From the NCBI GenBank assembly GCA_036927565.1, contig JAYESD010000004.1, positions 64,664,933-64,728,932 of the forward strand: 64,000 nucleotides of DNA. The letters are read 5' to 3'. Shown in pieces: positions 42,446 through 54,744 of this stretch (positions within the stretch are counted from its first letter, which is position 1; each line of letters begins with the position of its first letter). Origin of the DNA: Tuctoria greenei. Lineage: Eukaryota; Streptophyta; Magnoliopsida; Poales; Poaceae. The notes below the pieces were generated by a model. That model saw only the letters and a program-made list of their open reading frames with translations, was not told the DNA's origin and did no database searches. Made by a program: the position numbers and the translations under genes.

Positions 42446-44003
42446 TGAAAGTGCATCTAGGACTCCCTTGTGGGTTTTGGATGATTTATGACAAGCAATT
42501 GGGATCCTAACCTCTTTATTGAGATGAATGCAGGCCTATAATAGAAAAATGAGCAAAATACCAAAAAGAAGGGATAAAGAGGAGCAAAGTGGAAATGAGC
42601 TCAAGGAAAAAGAGTAGTAGATTATTTTGTATGGAGTGTGTTAAGGAAACACACCCCAAGAGCTCAATGATAATTAAACACACACATTGCACAGAGTTAC
42701 ACAGGACCGGACTAGTCTGATCACAACAGGACTAGTTCGATAACCTTTCTGCACCAGATCGGACAAGTCCGATATCTGTTGGACTAGTCCGATATCATTC
42801 TGACTAGAATCGGACTAGTCCTCCCCAGTGCGGACTAGTCCTCAAAACAATGCACAGGTCACACAAAATTGGACAAGTCCGTTATTAACCGGACTAGTCC
42901 GATATCCTTTCTGATCCACTTCGGACAAGTCCGATATTCACACGGACTAGTCCGAAAAACCCACTGATCTAAATCCGACAAGTCCTCCAAGTGCGGACTT
43001 GTCATCCAACACACTTAGGGTTTCACATGTTCGGACAAGTCTGATGGACATCGGACTAGTCAGAAGATTTCCAGTAACGAAATCGGACAAGTCCGTTTTC
43101 AGCCAGACTAGTCCGATATTTCGGGACACTTAGGGTTTGCTACACACAGCACACCAGACTAGTCTGGTGACCACCACGGACTAGTCCGAACTTTCTGAAC
43201 CCTAACGGTAACTTTTAGAAACCCCATATAAATAGAGGTGCACGACCCAATTTCACACTCTCTCGAACCCTAGCGCCGTCACACCTCCCAAGAGCCTCAA
43301 AAACGACCTCTCTCCACGAAATTAAGTGCAACATCGTCCAATCCTTGGAGGATTCACTCTAGATCATTGGAGAGACACTTGCGACACCACATTGAGCTCT
43401 TTGTTTGATTCTCTAACACACTCCTCCGTTTCAATTGTAACTTTTGAGTGTGTTTTTGGTGGCATTGTGTTCTGTAATCTAAGGGAGCTCTCAACGTGTG
43501 AGAACGCCCATTGAATTTAGTTATTTACCCCTTTGTGATTAGTGGAAGAGGATTGGCCTTCGTGGCGATCCAACGAGGGTAGGGTTGGAGAAGACCCGGT
43601 CCTTTTGTGGACTCCTCAACGTGGACGTAGGTTGCCTTTGTGGTAGTCGAACCACGGGATAAATCGTTGTGTCTTGTTTTAGTGTTCATCATCCTAATTA
43701 ATCAACTCAATCTAGGGTTTCATACACATTGTTCATCTTACGTTAAATTGTTGAACATAAGACTTAATTGTGATATAATCTAGTATATAACTGTTAAACT
43801 GTTGTTTGATTCTATATTTCCGCTGCACACATAAAAGAATCAAACTAATCAATCAAGTTTAATCAACTTAGTCCGTGAACACTGGACTAGTCCGCACTTT
43901 ACCGGACTAGTCCGATATCTCTGGTATTAAACTGGTTGTTGAGTGTTGCAGGATCCGACAATATTCAAAAAGGCCTATTCACCCCCCTCTAGGCCTACAT
44001 TCA
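42446..44003 (+). repeat. 3' LTR of Copia-inner
   Basis: 1558 bp, same ends as the 5' LTR. It has the extra palindrome unit near 42715-42740. TATAAATA at 43227-43234; palindrome arrays at 42706-43190 and 43868-43918. Confidence 0.93.
42706..43192. repeat. Palindrome array in U3 of the Copia-inner 3' LTR
   Basis: About 18 units with AA/TA alternation, one unit more than in the 5' LTR. Confidence 0.85.
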
Positions 44004-44008
44004 ACATT
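44004..44008 (+). repeat. Target-site duplication of Copia-inner, right copy (ACATT)
   Basis: Exact match to 32219-32223. Confidence 0.95.
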
Positions 44009-44521
44009 CTTTAAACCACGGATGTGCTCGCCCTTAAGGAGTTTTTGAAAATTCCTCATCCCAACATGGGCTAGCCATCTATGCCAAAGCCATCCAATGT
44101 TAGTTTTTGCAATTAAGCATGTATCAACTTGGGCTTTATCCGCGATGAAATCCACAAGATAGACCATTCCCTTGAGTACACCCTTAAAGGCAATTGAGCC
44201 ATTGCTTCTCCTTGTGATGGTCACACCCTCATTAGTTAATAAACAATTATAACCTTTGTCATATAGTTGTGATATGGACAAGAGGTTATAATCAAGTGAA
44301 TCGACATGTAAAACATTTGAAAGGGTATGATTAGGGGATATAGCAATTTTACCGGTGCCAAGGATTTTTCCTTGGCTGTTGTCCCCAAAATAGATTCCTT
44401 CACTTGGATCATCATTTAGCTCATACTCCACAAACATTTTCCTCTCTCCGGTCATATGATTTGTGCATCCACTATCAGGAACCCACTTGGTTTCACCGAG
44501 GATTATGCCTACAAGAAAGAT
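44009..44521 (-). pseudogene. Copia-outer protease and integrase N-terminal module, left of the split
   Basis: Minus strand. It starts after the gag stop with WVPDSGCTNHMTGERKMF (protease), then LSISQLYDKGYNCLLTNEG and WLWHRWLAHVGMRNFQ (integrase His-His part). It breaks off after HIRGLKNV, exactly where Copia-inner sits. The matching Cys-Cys part continues at 32218 on the other side. Confidence 0.87.
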
Positions 44522-44953
44522 TTAAGCCTTGGCCCTAGGTACCCAAGCAGTGTTGGGTCCTTTGATGTTAGGCAAGAGTCACTTAGGCACCCACACACAA
44601 GGTTTAGGACTCTTGCGGTGTGGCCAAACATACTTATCATAAGCCTTTCCAAACTTGTTCCTCAACAAAACATATGAAGCATCAAAATCATGAAACAATG
44701 GATGAGGTTCTTTCTTAGGCATTTTTGGTAAAGTAACAATGTTCTTTCCTTTATTGTTGTATGAGCCTCCTTTGACAAAAACAATCAAGTCTTTGCCATT
44801 CTTGGGAGTTTTGGCGTTTTGCCTCATCCCCCTAGCATAACCAAGACCATCCTTGACAAGGGGATGTCTTGTGTTGGTATATGCACTACGTGCATATGCC
44901 ACCTTCTCCTTGTCGAAGATGCCACCCTTGGGTGCTTGATTGGTTTGTGCCAA
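44522..44953 (-). pseudogene. Copia-outer gag C-terminus
   Basis: Same frame as 44960-46561 after a TAG. GGIFDKEKVAYARSAYTNTR and DFDASYVLLRNKFGKAY match the gag ends of the other two copia elements. A TGA at 44579-44581 lies before LLPNIKGPNTAWVPRAKA and the true TAA at 44522-44524. The RTSP-coding palindromes of the other two gags are absent here. Confidence 0.78.
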
Positions 44954-44959
44954 CTTTAG

Positions 44960-46561
44960 CTAATCTTTAAGCTTTATGATTAAGTTTGAGCATTTACAAG
45001 GTTGAGAAGCTTCGGATTTAATATTTGTGGAAGGTGACCGTGTAGAGGAAGAAGCTGCATTGACCTTGAGAGACTCCACTTGCGTCTCAAGGATCTTGTT
45101 AGCTTGTGTAAAACTAACAAGTTCATCCTTGAGCACAATTCTAGTGTTCTCAAGGTTTAAGCAAGTTTCCTTGCTCAAAGCGACTTCACGCTCAAATTCC
45201 TTGCTTCTTTCTCTTTCAAGCTCCAAGAGCTCCTCAACCTCTTGACATCTCTCCTTTTGTTGGATGAGCATGTCCTCTTGACGGTTGGTGAGTTCTTCCT
45301 TCTCAAATATCTCTTCTGTTAACAATCTCAATCTCTTCAAGGTGCTTTTGCTCATGTCTTTAAGCATATGTTCATTTTTACTACTACTATCAAAGTCATC
45401 ATGAGAAGAAATTGAAGAAGAGGATTTATATTTAACCTTTTTTCTTATCTCCTTGGCCATGAGACATGTTGGCCTTGAAGTCTCCAAGTTGGGGAAGAGC
45501 TTGTTCTCCGTTGTTGTCTTCTTCATAGCAATAGTTGCTACCTTCTCATCTTCATCAGAGGAGGATTCCTCATTTGAGTCCCACTCCTTTCCAAGGTGGG
45601 CATGTCCGGATTGCTTCTTCTTCTTGAAGTACATCTTCTCTTTGGACATGCCCTCCTTCTTCTTCTTGTTTTCTTCATGTGGACAGTCCACAATGAAAAG
45701 GCCATATTCTCCACAATTGTAGCAAGCCCTTGTTGGTCTTTTCTTGGGCTTGTCTTTGCTTCTCCTTTCATTTTGGTAGCTCCCTCTCCTCCTTTTAAAC
45801 ATCATCTTAAAGTTGTTGATAAAGAGAGATTCTTCCTCATCGGTGTCGGGACTCTCTTCATCACTCTCTTCCTTTTCTTGTGATCTTGAGGATGTTGCTT
45901 TGAATGCAACATCCCTTTTCTTGGAGGGGGAAAGCTTTTGTATATCATTGTAGCACATCGCTTCTTGCTCCATCATCTCATGGTTGATAATTCTCCATAG
46001 CACTTCTTCGGGAGTCATCTTGTGGAAGCTCGGACTTTCACGAATTAGTGAGCAAAGAGTGAAATTTTGAGGCATGAATGCTCGAATCATCCTCTTTACC
46101 ACCTCGTTGTCGGTCCACCGGGTGCTTCCATATGACGGACTCTTTTTGATGAGAGTCTTGAGGCGGTCATACAGATCTTGGGGAGATTCACCCTCCATGA
46201 TGGTGAATCTCCAAAGCTCCCCTTCGATCATCTCGATCTTTGGTTCCCTAATGACACGGTTGCCTTCGTGCTTCGTCTTGAGGGTATCCCAAATCTCCTT
46301 GGAAACCTCCAACCCTTCAATGCGGTTGAACTCCTCACGAGTCAATGAGGAGGTAATCACTCCAACGGCTTGAGCATCGCGATGTAGAAGAACGGCTTGC
46401 TCCGGAGTGATGTCTTCCTCATTCTTCGGAAGATGAACACCTGTCATCACAATTTGCCACAAGCTAGGGTTTAAGGAAATGAGGTGCATCTTAATATTAT
46501 GCTTCCACATAGAATAATCATTTTCGTCAAATTGAGGAGGTTTGCCAATGGGAATAGACAA
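44960..46561 (-). pseudogene. Copia-outer gag, main part
   Basis: 533 residues without a break. The gag domain has FDENDYSMWKHNIKMHL, KEIWDTLKTKHEGNRVI, ESPQDLYDRLKTLIKKS and FTLCSLIRESPSFHKM. The zinc knuckle reads CYNCGEYGLFIVDC: the ligand His is replaced by Leu, so RNA packaging would likely fail. A coiled coil (LTNRQEDMLIQQKERCQEVEE) follows. The frame ends at TAG 44960-44962. A stop and frameshift near 46599 separate it from the N-terminus. Confidence 0.85.
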
Positions 46562-46596
46562 ATAATGGTTGCTCGCGGTAAGTTGCTCATAATTGG

Positions 46597-46809
46597 CTAT
46601 TGGGAGTAGTCTTGTGAACTACTCCCGTTGTCGATGTTGACCGGAGCAATTGGCTTGATCTCCTTCTTGGGCACGTTGAGCTTCTCACGAAGCCGTGCCT
46701 TGAGCATCCAAACTTCTTCTTCGTCGTTTCGATCATCTTGAAGAACATCGACGTTCTTCGTCTTGGTGTCATCGACGACTGGAACTTCATTATCACCCCT
46801 TCCGACCAT
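46597..46809 (-). pseudogene. Copia-outer gag N-terminus
   Basis: ATG at 46809 (MVGRGDNEVPVVDD), a charged 70-residue segment like that at the start of the other copia gags (SSSQDYS matches SSHTDYS). It ends at a TAG followed by a one-base shift before NYEQLTASNHYLSIP. Confidence 0.7.
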
Positions 46810-46846
46810 TACTTCTCCTAGTTGTTAGACTCTTGGGTAGAAGCCC

Positions 46847-46858
46847 GCTTTGATACCA
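46847..46858 (-). other. Primer-binding site of Copia-outer (Met tRNA type)
   Basis: Reads TGGTATCAAAGC on the minus strand, two bases from the LTR. Confidence 0.8.
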
Positions 46859-46936
46859 ATTGAAAGTCGCCTAGATGGGGGTGAATAGGCAATACTACCT
46901 GAAATCACTTAATCAAACAAGATTAAATTCATGTGG

Positions 46937-48152
46937 TCGGACTAGTCTGCACAGGACCGGACTAGTCCGCTCAGCACAGGGTGGAAACCATAAAACCTGA
47001 TTTCTACGAGTTATTTGCGGAATTGAAGTTCACCAAAGAGATAAACAATGAGTGGTAAACTTGCAAATCTCAGATTGTGAAGTTTAAACACTTAGATTGC
47101 AAGTTTACAATAATTATCAATGTGTAGGGCAATAAGAGTGAGATGAACCCTAATAGCAATACTAGTGATCACGAAAAGCGAAAGACAAGTGAAACGAGAT
47201 TTATCTCGTGGTTCAGCTCCACGAAGAAGCCTACCTCCACGTTGAGAAGTCCACACAAGGACCGGGTCTCACTTGACCCTTCTCTCACCAAGCCACCACA
47301 ATGGTCGGCTTGGTTTCCACTATATCAATGGGTAATCACCAAGTTTGATGGAGCTTCTCACAACTTGAGGCTCCCACAAATAAATACAACGAGGAGAACA
47401 CGAAGCTCAACTCACACAAGCCACAAAAAACACACAATGTGCAAGAGATCAAACCGAGAGCCAAAGCACGATGATCTTCCTTTACTCTCCTCCCAAAACC
47501 CTAATCTCTTCAAAATTTGCTCTTAGAGGGTTAGTAGGACAAGTAGAAGGCTTTGGAAGGCTCTAGGATGCTCGTGGCAGCGCTAGGGTCCAAGACTTAT
47601 TCAAATGAGCCCGGGGTCCCCTTTTTATAGGGGTCCCGAGCCCTTTCTGCTGACCTCAGCAGATGGGCGGACTAGTTCGGCCTCTGACCCCGGACTAGTC
47701 CGGCCCTATGGGACCACTACCCTCTGGTCAGTTCCCGACAACTGCCACACTGAGCAACGATCGTCACGCTAATTGCCAAATTTTCCATATTCAAACGGTC
47801 ACTAGACGACGGACTAGTCCGATTTACAACGGACTAGTCCGATGTGGAACATAACCACTTGGTCCGTCCCAAAACGGACTCTTCTGGGTTGGCCCAGACT
47901 AGTCCGCCCACAGGGGCAGACTAGTCTGGCCCCCTAGAGTTTCTCTCGGTCTATCTCACCAAGTGTCAAAGGAACAAGTCTGTAACACAACAGACAAGTC
48001 TGAACTACTCCAGAGATCTTTGATCTGTACAAAAACGGACAAGTCCGGACTTCTCCGACTCAGCTCCGAATTCACTCAGATTCACTCCAAAGACCTTTGG
48101 TCCATCTCAAAATGGACTTGTCTGCCATGGCCAGACTAGTCCGACCTCCTAG
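46937..48152. repeat. Scattered palindrome copies in the Copia-outer LTR
   Basis: Clusters near 46937-46975, 47664-47702, 47810-47850 and 47870-48152, with many TA forms and AA forms such as CGGACAAGTCCGG. Confidence 0.78.
47622..47629 (-). promoter_or_regulatory. TATA box of the Copia-outer 5' LTR
   Basis: TATAAAAA on the minus strand, between GC-rich flanks. Confidence 0.55.
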
Positions 48153-48459
48153 GGTTTTTCTCATTTTAGGCTTCTCACTTAGGTTTTCTCTAAACCACCA
48201 CTTTGAGCCCCTTGGTATGATCTCAATGCACATGATACAACCACCCTCTCACATGATACGGCTCATATAAGCTCAATACCATAGGAACCCTGATTTCTAC
48301 GCTTGGGTCTTTGACGCCCGTTTTCTCCTTTTCCTTTTTGAGGGTTTTCATCTCATTTCAATCCTTGTACCTATGCTTAAGATCACTTTAGCTCATTAGC
48401 CTCTTAATTGTAGTCATCAATCATCCAAAACACACGGGGATGCCTAGATGCACTTTCAG

Positions 48460-49468
48460 GCATCGCTTGTAACCACATCGTGCTTGGGTCGGTAATGGCG
48501 AGGCATATGTTGGAATGGTGGATTGGTAGCCTTGTCAGAGTCGGTTAAGGCCCGTCTCATGCTTGGACTTGTTGAGCAAGTTTGAACTGTATGAGAAGGA
48601 ATTCTGGATATATGGCAACCAAGAAACCTGTGTAATTTGAGGATCCTATGTTGGAACATTTTCAATCGGCTTAAGCTGGCAGCTCTTAGTATAGTGGGAG
48701 TAAACTCACTCATGAACATCTTACAGCAGAGTGGTTCTTGAGGGAGCTTGCTGTTCGGGTTGATTGAACTGATTCGATATGGGTGAATCTTGAGAATGGG
48801 TGCTGCAAGCAACGGAGAGTGAAGAGCACTGACGTCTCTTCCATGCAGACGTACGTGGCAAGAGTCCGGTTGTTATTGATTTGAATCATCGTGCTCGAGG
48901 TTATAGATTGAGCATACATGGTAACTGAGTCCTGACATAGTAATAAAGAGTTGTGAGAATATTATGAATCCACTGCAATGGTTATTATATTGTATTGCAA
49001 CCTTAGCTGAATTAGAGATAGCACAATTAAAGTTATCGTTTCCAAACATTTAAGCTTAATGAGGCCTATGGAACTTTGGGCAAGTATCACCGTGGATGAA
49101 GCTTTTCTTGTATGATTGTGGAGTTCATTATGATGCATGCCCGAAGAATCTCATATGCTACTCTAAAACTGACAACTAAGGATTTACATTCGGTGAGTTC
49201 ATTTATGTAAATTTCAGCTTCCAGTCTTTAAAGTTTCCCGCATTTAGAGTTTCATGCCTTTAGATGAGACGGTTAAGTCTTGCTGAGATTCAAGCTCAAG
49301 GTTGCTTTATTCATGTTTTAGAAGGTTTAATATTGCTTATGTTGTTGTTTGGTGAGAACTCGAGCTCCTCGAGACATATATGTCACTAGAGACTTTGTTG
49401 CTGCAGTATCATCTTCGTGTTGCTAGTGGGAAGCATATGCTAGCATGGACAACTTCTCTTTTGCTTAG
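48460..49468 (+). repeat. Gypsy B LTR, middle piece between Copia-outer and Copia-3
   Basis: About 1 kb that resembles the second half of the Gypsy A LTR (for example GCTTGGACTTGTTGAGCAAG against its 3115-3135 region) but is clearly diverged. No gene. The rest of this LTR continues at 61241. GGCAT (48460-48464) would be the Copia-outer target duplication. Confidence 0.7.
49464..49468 (+). repeat. Target-site duplication of Copia-3, left copy (CTTAG)
   Basis: Repeated exactly at 61236-61240. Confidence 0.92.
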
Positions 49469-50242
49469 AGAGTGTGGCTTAGAGGGGGGGTTAATAAGCC
49501 TTTTTGAATTTTGTCGGAACCTGCAACACTTAAAAACCAGATCAAATCTCGAGATATCGGACTAGTCCAGTCAAGTGAAGACTAGTCCAGTGTGTACCGA
49601 CTAGGTTAATTAAATATGATCAATTAACTTGATTCTACGATGTAAGAAGCAGAATTATACTTGTAGTTTATGTGTAGCACAAATATAAACTAGGGTGTAT
49701 CACAATTTAATCTTAAACTCAATGTTTCAACGTAAAGTGAGCAGGATTGATCAAAACCCTAGATGTATATATGAAATGTAAGAACAATGAGCGCAAAGAA
49801 AGAACACAATGATTTTATCCCATAGTTCGGTTCCCACGGAGGCAACCTACATTCACGTTGAGGAGTCCACAAAAGGACCGGGTCTTCTCCAACCCGACCC
49901 TCGTCGAACCGCCACGAAGGCCAATCCTCTTCACTTATCACAAAGGGTAAATTACCAAATCGAAAGGGGCCTTCTCACACGTTGAGGGCTCCCCAAGATT
50001 ACAACAAGAACTCCACCAAGAACACACTCGAAAGATTACAATCAAAATCACAGGAGTGTGTTAGGGAATCAAACCAAGGGCTCAATGAGTGATGAATCGT
50101 GTCTCTCCAATGATCCAAAGTGTATCCTCAAGAGATCGATCTTTGTTGCGTTTGATTTCGTGGAGAGATGTGTTTTTGAGGCTCTTGGGAGATGTGATGG
50201 CGCAGGGGGTCGAGAGGGGTAAAAGTTGGGCTGTGCACATCT

Positions 50243-50250
50243 ATTTATAT
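50243..50250 (-). promoter_or_regulatory. TATA box of the Copia-3 3' LTR
   Basis: TATAAATA on the minus strand, next to the palindrome array. Confidence 0.65.
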
Positions 50251-50284
50251 GGGGTTTCTAAAAGTGACTGTTAGGGTTTAGGAA

Positions 50285-50775
50285 TATCGAACTAGTCCAT
50301 GGTGGACACCGGACTAGTCTGGTGTGCTGTGTGTAGCAAACCCTAGGTGTCCCGAAATATCGGACTAGTCCGGCTAGAAGCGGACTTGTCCGATTTCGCT
50401 TTTGGAAATCTTCGGACTAGTCCGATAATCATCGGAGTTGTCCATATCAATGAAACCCTAAGTGAATTGGGTGACAAGTCCGCACTTGGAGGACTTGTCT
50501 GATTTAGGTCAGAGGGTTTTCGGACTAGTCTGTGCCAATATCAGACTTTTCCGATTTTCATCAGAATGATATCAGACTAGTCCGTTGTGTGATCGGACTT
50601 GTCCGATTTTGTGCAACATGTGAAGTATTCTGAGGACTAGTCCGCACTGGGGAGGACTTATCTGATTCTAGTGAGAGAGATATCGGACTAGTCCGTAGTG
50701 ATATACGACTTGTCCGATCTTGTGCAGAAAGATATCGGACTAGTCCGGTTTCAGTCGGACTAGTGTGGTCCTGTA
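50285..50775. repeat. Palindrome array in U3 of the Copia-3 3' LTR
   Basis: About 20 units. Read on the plus strand they alternate TA then TT forms, which is the AA-then-TA order in the element's own orientation, the same as Copia-inner. Confidence 0.85.
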
Positions 50776-51028
50776 TAAACTTGTGCAATGTATGTGATTA
50801 TTTGTGCTTGAGCTCTTGGGGTCTTTTTTTTTAACACACTCCATACACAATGATCTAATGCACTTGTTCCTTGAGCTCTTTTCCACATTGCTCCTCATTC
50901 TCCCTTCTTTTTGGCACCTTGCTTATTTTCCCATTGGAACTTGTGCTCATCTCAACAAAGTGGTTAGGATCTCATTTGCTTGTCATAAATCATCCAAAAC
51001 ACACAAGGGATTCCTACATGCACTTTCA

Positions 51029-51495
51029 ATCTTTCCCTTTTTGTTGATTGATGACAACCAATTGAGATTTCACAAAATATGATAAAAGTTGAGATTTTCA
51101 TAAAGTATGCACATATGAGTTAAAAATACATTAAGCAATGAAAACATGATCCATATGTGCATTCTTTATGGTGGGATGCATAACTAAGTGCACTGAAACA
51201 ATGAGAATGACATAATTGACATTAACACACCAACAACAAGCATATATGTCATTCTAGGAGCAAAATCACATATTTCATCCATTACTTCATAAGTAGTTCA
51301 AAACATTGCATCGCAGGACCATAAGTATCATAAGAGCATATTAAAAGTTTTACAACCCACAAAATAGACAAAAAGCATCCAAAAGAAGCTCTCCTCGCAT
51401 CCTACAGCTAAGACCTAAGACCTAAGACTCCCCCTCAATCACTCCCACTTTGGCATCAAGACACCAAAAAGAAGGAGAGGAGGGACCTAAAGTCT
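51029..51495 (-). other. Copia-3 3' untranslated region with polypurine tract
   Basis: No gene. AAAAAGGGAAAGAT on the minus strand directly precedes the LTR at 51028. Confidence 0.75.
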
Positions 51496-53054
51496 TCAAG
51501 CCTCGATGTCGATCCTCTCATCGTCTTCATCTTCATCTTCTGGCTGATGAGGAGGAGGAGTAGGAGGAACGGAGCCACTCGAGCTCCCAATGCCAAAATA
51601 GGCAAGCTCGGAGGGAGTCAAGGGCCCGAGCTCGGTGTAGTCAGAGTCGGAGTCATCATAAATTACTGGAGATCCAATGGGCTCGATCTCTAGTTTTTGG
51701 CAAATCCGCTTCACATTTTCCTTGACATACTTCATGTCAGCCTTTCTTCTCTTGTTGAGCTTGTGGGCCTTCACCTCGACCTTTTTGCAGTAGGCAAAAA
51801 TAGCAGCCAGGTATTTGAAGATGCCACTTGCAGATCCCTTTTGAGGAGCTGCCCTAGTGGCAGGGGCAGCCCCGGCATCTCCACTCGCTCTCGCCGGAGC
51901 CTCTGCACTAGAAGAAGCAGAGGGAGCAACTTGAACATTTGCTTGTTGAGGCTTCTGAGGCCTCAATGGTGTGTGCTCCACATGTTTGACGAATTTGATG
52001 TCTGTGACCCTCTCAATCATGAACATGAGATAGGGGGCATATACACAGGATCTGTTTGGGGTGCTAGAGATGTTGACCATATCGTTCCAGATATAGTCAA
52101 ACACTTCAAACTTGCGGTCCTTGCTTATGACCTTCATCAAGGTCCGGAGATAGCCCTGTACACTCCCTGCATCCACATCCTTCGGGGCAATTGTCTTCCT
52201 CAGCACTATGTTAAGCACAACAAAGTAGGGTTTCATGTTCTTTGTGGAGGGAGGACTGAACTTTAGTGATGGGTCATATAGGAACTTCATCTTGTCCTTT
52301 TCGAAGACCCCAATGTTGTAGATCACCAGCAAGTCGTTGTTGGTGTTCTCCAGGTGGAGGAGACTGGCAAACTCATCGTAGGTAATGGTTTACTTAGACC
52401 CGTGAGTCAACCAAGTCACACGCTCCTCCTCATCACTGGCAAAGTGACAAGTAGCATAGAACTGAGCTATCACTTCGTCATTCCAGTTGTACTTGAAAGG
52501 GAAGAGGTCCTTTAAGCCATGTCTCTCAGCTGCCTCGATCACCTCATCAAAGGCAGAGCATCTCTTCCTCTTAAGATGTGCCCAATCTATCCACTGACTA
52601 CGCACCACTGGGGTCTTCATCTGGAGGTAGACAGACTTCTAAAAGTCTACATGGAGATTGCTCCAGAACCTTCCATCCGCAACCTGCCTGGATTGGCTGT
52701 AGCAATCCATATTTCTAAACTTTGCAGCTGAGTCGCTGCCCTTCCCGTTGAACCTTTCCTCTGTGGGATCCCGAGCCCCTTGCTTAGGAGCTGACATCTT
52801 TAAAGGGCCAATTGGGCCCGTTGCGATCCCTTTGCCTGTCCCTTTTGCTTGGCGAGCACTTGCCAAGCTAGGGCCACCACAAGTAGAAGCCCTGGAAGCA
52901 GGCACCTTGCATCGAGCCACCCTTTTCTGAGACTGAGGAGGAGAGGGGTCTGGCTCGGAAGGGCGCTTCTTATTTTGCTTGTTGAGGACCGAAGTAGGGC
53001 TTCTTGGTCCATCTCGGCTTCGAAATCGGAAACTTCGTCGTGAGAGTTAGACAT
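51496..53054 (-). pseudogene. Copia-3 env-position ORF
   Basis: ATG at 53054 (MSNSHDEVSDFEAEMDQ), aligned over its whole length with the Copia-inner ORF at 40414-41997. A frameshift between about 53000 and 52920 is followed by one long frame with TAG at about 52636 (VDF stop KSVY) and TAA at about 52389 (HGSK stop TITYDEF). The conserved part TPVVRSQWIDWAHLKRK and the acidic end EDEDEDDERIDIEA are kept. That two elements keep the same ORF argues for a real product. Its function is unknown. Confidence 0.74.
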
Positions 53055-54011
53055 GCCCTTAGAATGGATTGCACAAGGTATTGATTAGAATAGATGACAA
53101 GGAATTGCATTGAGGGATTAATAAGTTAGGGTTGAGTTCAGAAAAATCGGACAAGTCCGGTGTACAGGCACGGACTAGTCCGGGCGACCGAACTTGTCCT
53201 AGTATGGACCAGACTAGTCCGGTATTCATCCTCAAGAACCCTAACTATGATACAAATGGAGTTTCTCAATGCAAAACTAGCATAAAAGCAATGTAATACA
53301 TCAAGGACACTAGTATTAGGTGAAATAAGCTAGGCTATTCGATCAACAATGAAGAAAAAAAAGATTTCTAGGGTTTGAGGGAAAATTACCTAAAAATCGT
53401 TTGAATCTTGAAGAGGAGGGTGTTGAAGGTCGGACTAGTCTGTGGACTTCAATCCCTAAGCGAAGGAGCTTTATTTCCACCCAAACATGGAGCTTTTTGA
53501 TGGAGGAGTCGTCAAATCGCCTTGGGGATCTCGAGTGTGGAGAGAGAAAGCTTGAGGCAAGTGTGGGGTGAGGAAATTAGGGTTTGGCGGCGGATAGGGT
53601 TATGGACACGAAAAATCGGACAAGTCCGAAAATTATCGGACTAGTCCAAACTTTTCCAGAGGATATATCGGACTAGTCCATGGTCCGCTGGACTAATCCG
53701 GTCTAATCGGTGCTCTACGGACTAGTCTGCATTGGCGGACTAGTCCGGGTAACCACGGACTAGTCCGTGGTCACCAAGGAAGAAATTCCTAGCCCATTTG
53801 TATATATTCGAAGGTACTTATTTAGAAAATAGGGAGGCAAATCAAAACAAATAATCTTGATGAATATGATCAGTAAGCATACAACAATCTAGCAATGACC
53901 ATAATTCACCAAGATCTTGTAATTGACATAGTTTTTCAGAGAAAATTGAGACAGATGATTTTCACAATTCAATCAATATATTTTGAAGAATTCATACAGG
54001 TATGCAAGTTT
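53055..54011 (-). other. Copia-3 spacer between pol and env-position ORF
   Basis: No gene. It holds palindrome clusters at 53145-53225 and 53430-53775, matching the position of those in Copia-inner. Confidence 0.7.
53145..53775. repeat. Palindrome clusters in the Copia-3 post-pol spacer
   Basis: About a dozen units in two groups with a 200-bp gap, TA and AA/TT forms mixed. Confidence 0.78.
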
Positions 54012-54744
54012 TCAAGCCACATTCTGAGCATCAAGGTTGTTTAGTTCATTTCGAAGCCCGCAAAAGCGTTTTTCATCAAGTGGCTTGGTGAATATGTCGG
54101 CTAATTGCTTTTAGGTGTGACATGGGAAACGGCTATATCTCCTCTCAAGAAGTGATGTCGGATGTCTATGTGTTTGGTTCTAGAGTGTTCAACTGGATTA
54201 TGGGCAATTTTAATGGCACTCTCATTATCACAAAGGAGTGGAATACGGTTCATATTGTAACCGTAATCCCTTAGAGTTTGTCGCATCCAAAGGAGTTGTG
54301 CACAACAACTCCTGGCTGCAACATACTCCGCTTCGGCTGTGGATAAGGCAATGGGGTTTTGTTTCTTGGAGGACGGGATCTACCTAGGAATTGGCATGTA
54401 CCGGAGGTACCTTTTCTATCTACTTTGCATCCAGCATAATCTGCATCGTAGTAACCAATGAGATTGAATTTGGATCCTTTTGGATACCAAAGACCAAGGT
54501 TGGGTGTATGAACTAAATATCTCAAGATCCTTTTTACGGCTGTCAAATGACACTCCTTAGGATTGGATTGAAATCTTGCAAACAAACATACACTCAACAT
54601 AATGTCTGGCCTAGATGCACATAAATAGAGTAGAGATCCAATCATGGAACGATACACCTTTTGATCGACGCTAGGTCCATCTTCATTGAGATCCAAGTGG
54701 CCATTAGTTGCCACAGGAGTCTTTATGGGCTTCGCCTTGTCCAT
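54012..54744 (-). pseudogene. Copia-3 RNase H and pol C-terminus
   Basis: PIKTPVATNGHLDLNEDG, YDADYAGCKVDRKGT (RNase H Asp). A frameshift near 54375 loses the SWSSKKQN segment from the frame. The coding continues in another frame with MRQTLRDYGYNMNRI and LLCDNESAIKIAHN (54286-54101), then QLADIFTKPLDEKRF-like sequence to a TGA at 54012-54014. Confidence 0.8.

Larger units (their letters stand above)
32224..44003 (+). mobile_element. Copia-inner: complete SIRE/Maximus-like Ty1-copia element, plus strand
   Basis: LTRs at 32224-33763 and 42446-44003 start TGAAAGTGCATC and end CTACATTCA. The 5-bp duplication is ACATT. A Met-type PBS, a 793-residue gag, pol in the +1 frame, an env-position ORF and a PPT follow in that order. 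The env-position ORF and the long gag place it near SIRE/Maximus (inference). It lies inside the Copia-outer integrase coding region in the opposite orientation. Pol and the env-position ORF each carry several breaks. Confidence 0.93.
29270..48459 (-). mobile_element. Copia-outer: SIRE/Maximus-like Ty1-copia element, minus strand, 3' part off the left edge
   Basis: Its 5' LTR is at 46861-48459 and its pol runs leftwards to a stop at 29502. Its sequence then meets the Gypsy A LTR at 29270. The env-position ORF and 3' LTR are expected on the far side of Gypsy A, outside the window. Copia-inner splits it at 32219-44008. LTR and coding sequence differ clearly from Copia-inner and Copia-3, so it is an older or separate subfamily. 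Confidence 0.85.
46861..48459 (-). repeat. 5' LTR of Copia-outer
   Basis: 1599 bp, TGAAAGTGCATCTAGG to CGACTTTCA on the minus strand. It shares its ends and the CACGTTGAG-GAGTCCACA type segment with the other copia LTRs but is otherwise diverged. TATAAAAA is at 47622-47629 (minus). Confidence 0.88.
49469..51028 (-). repeat. 3' LTR of Copia-3
   Basis: 1560 bp. TATAAATA on the minus strand at 50243-50250 is intact. Confidence 0.92.

Noticed and set aside
47143..47526. 127-residue plus-strand ORF in the Copia-outer LTR
   Set aside because: It lies in LTR sequence antisense to the element and is not open in the LTRs of the other copia elements.
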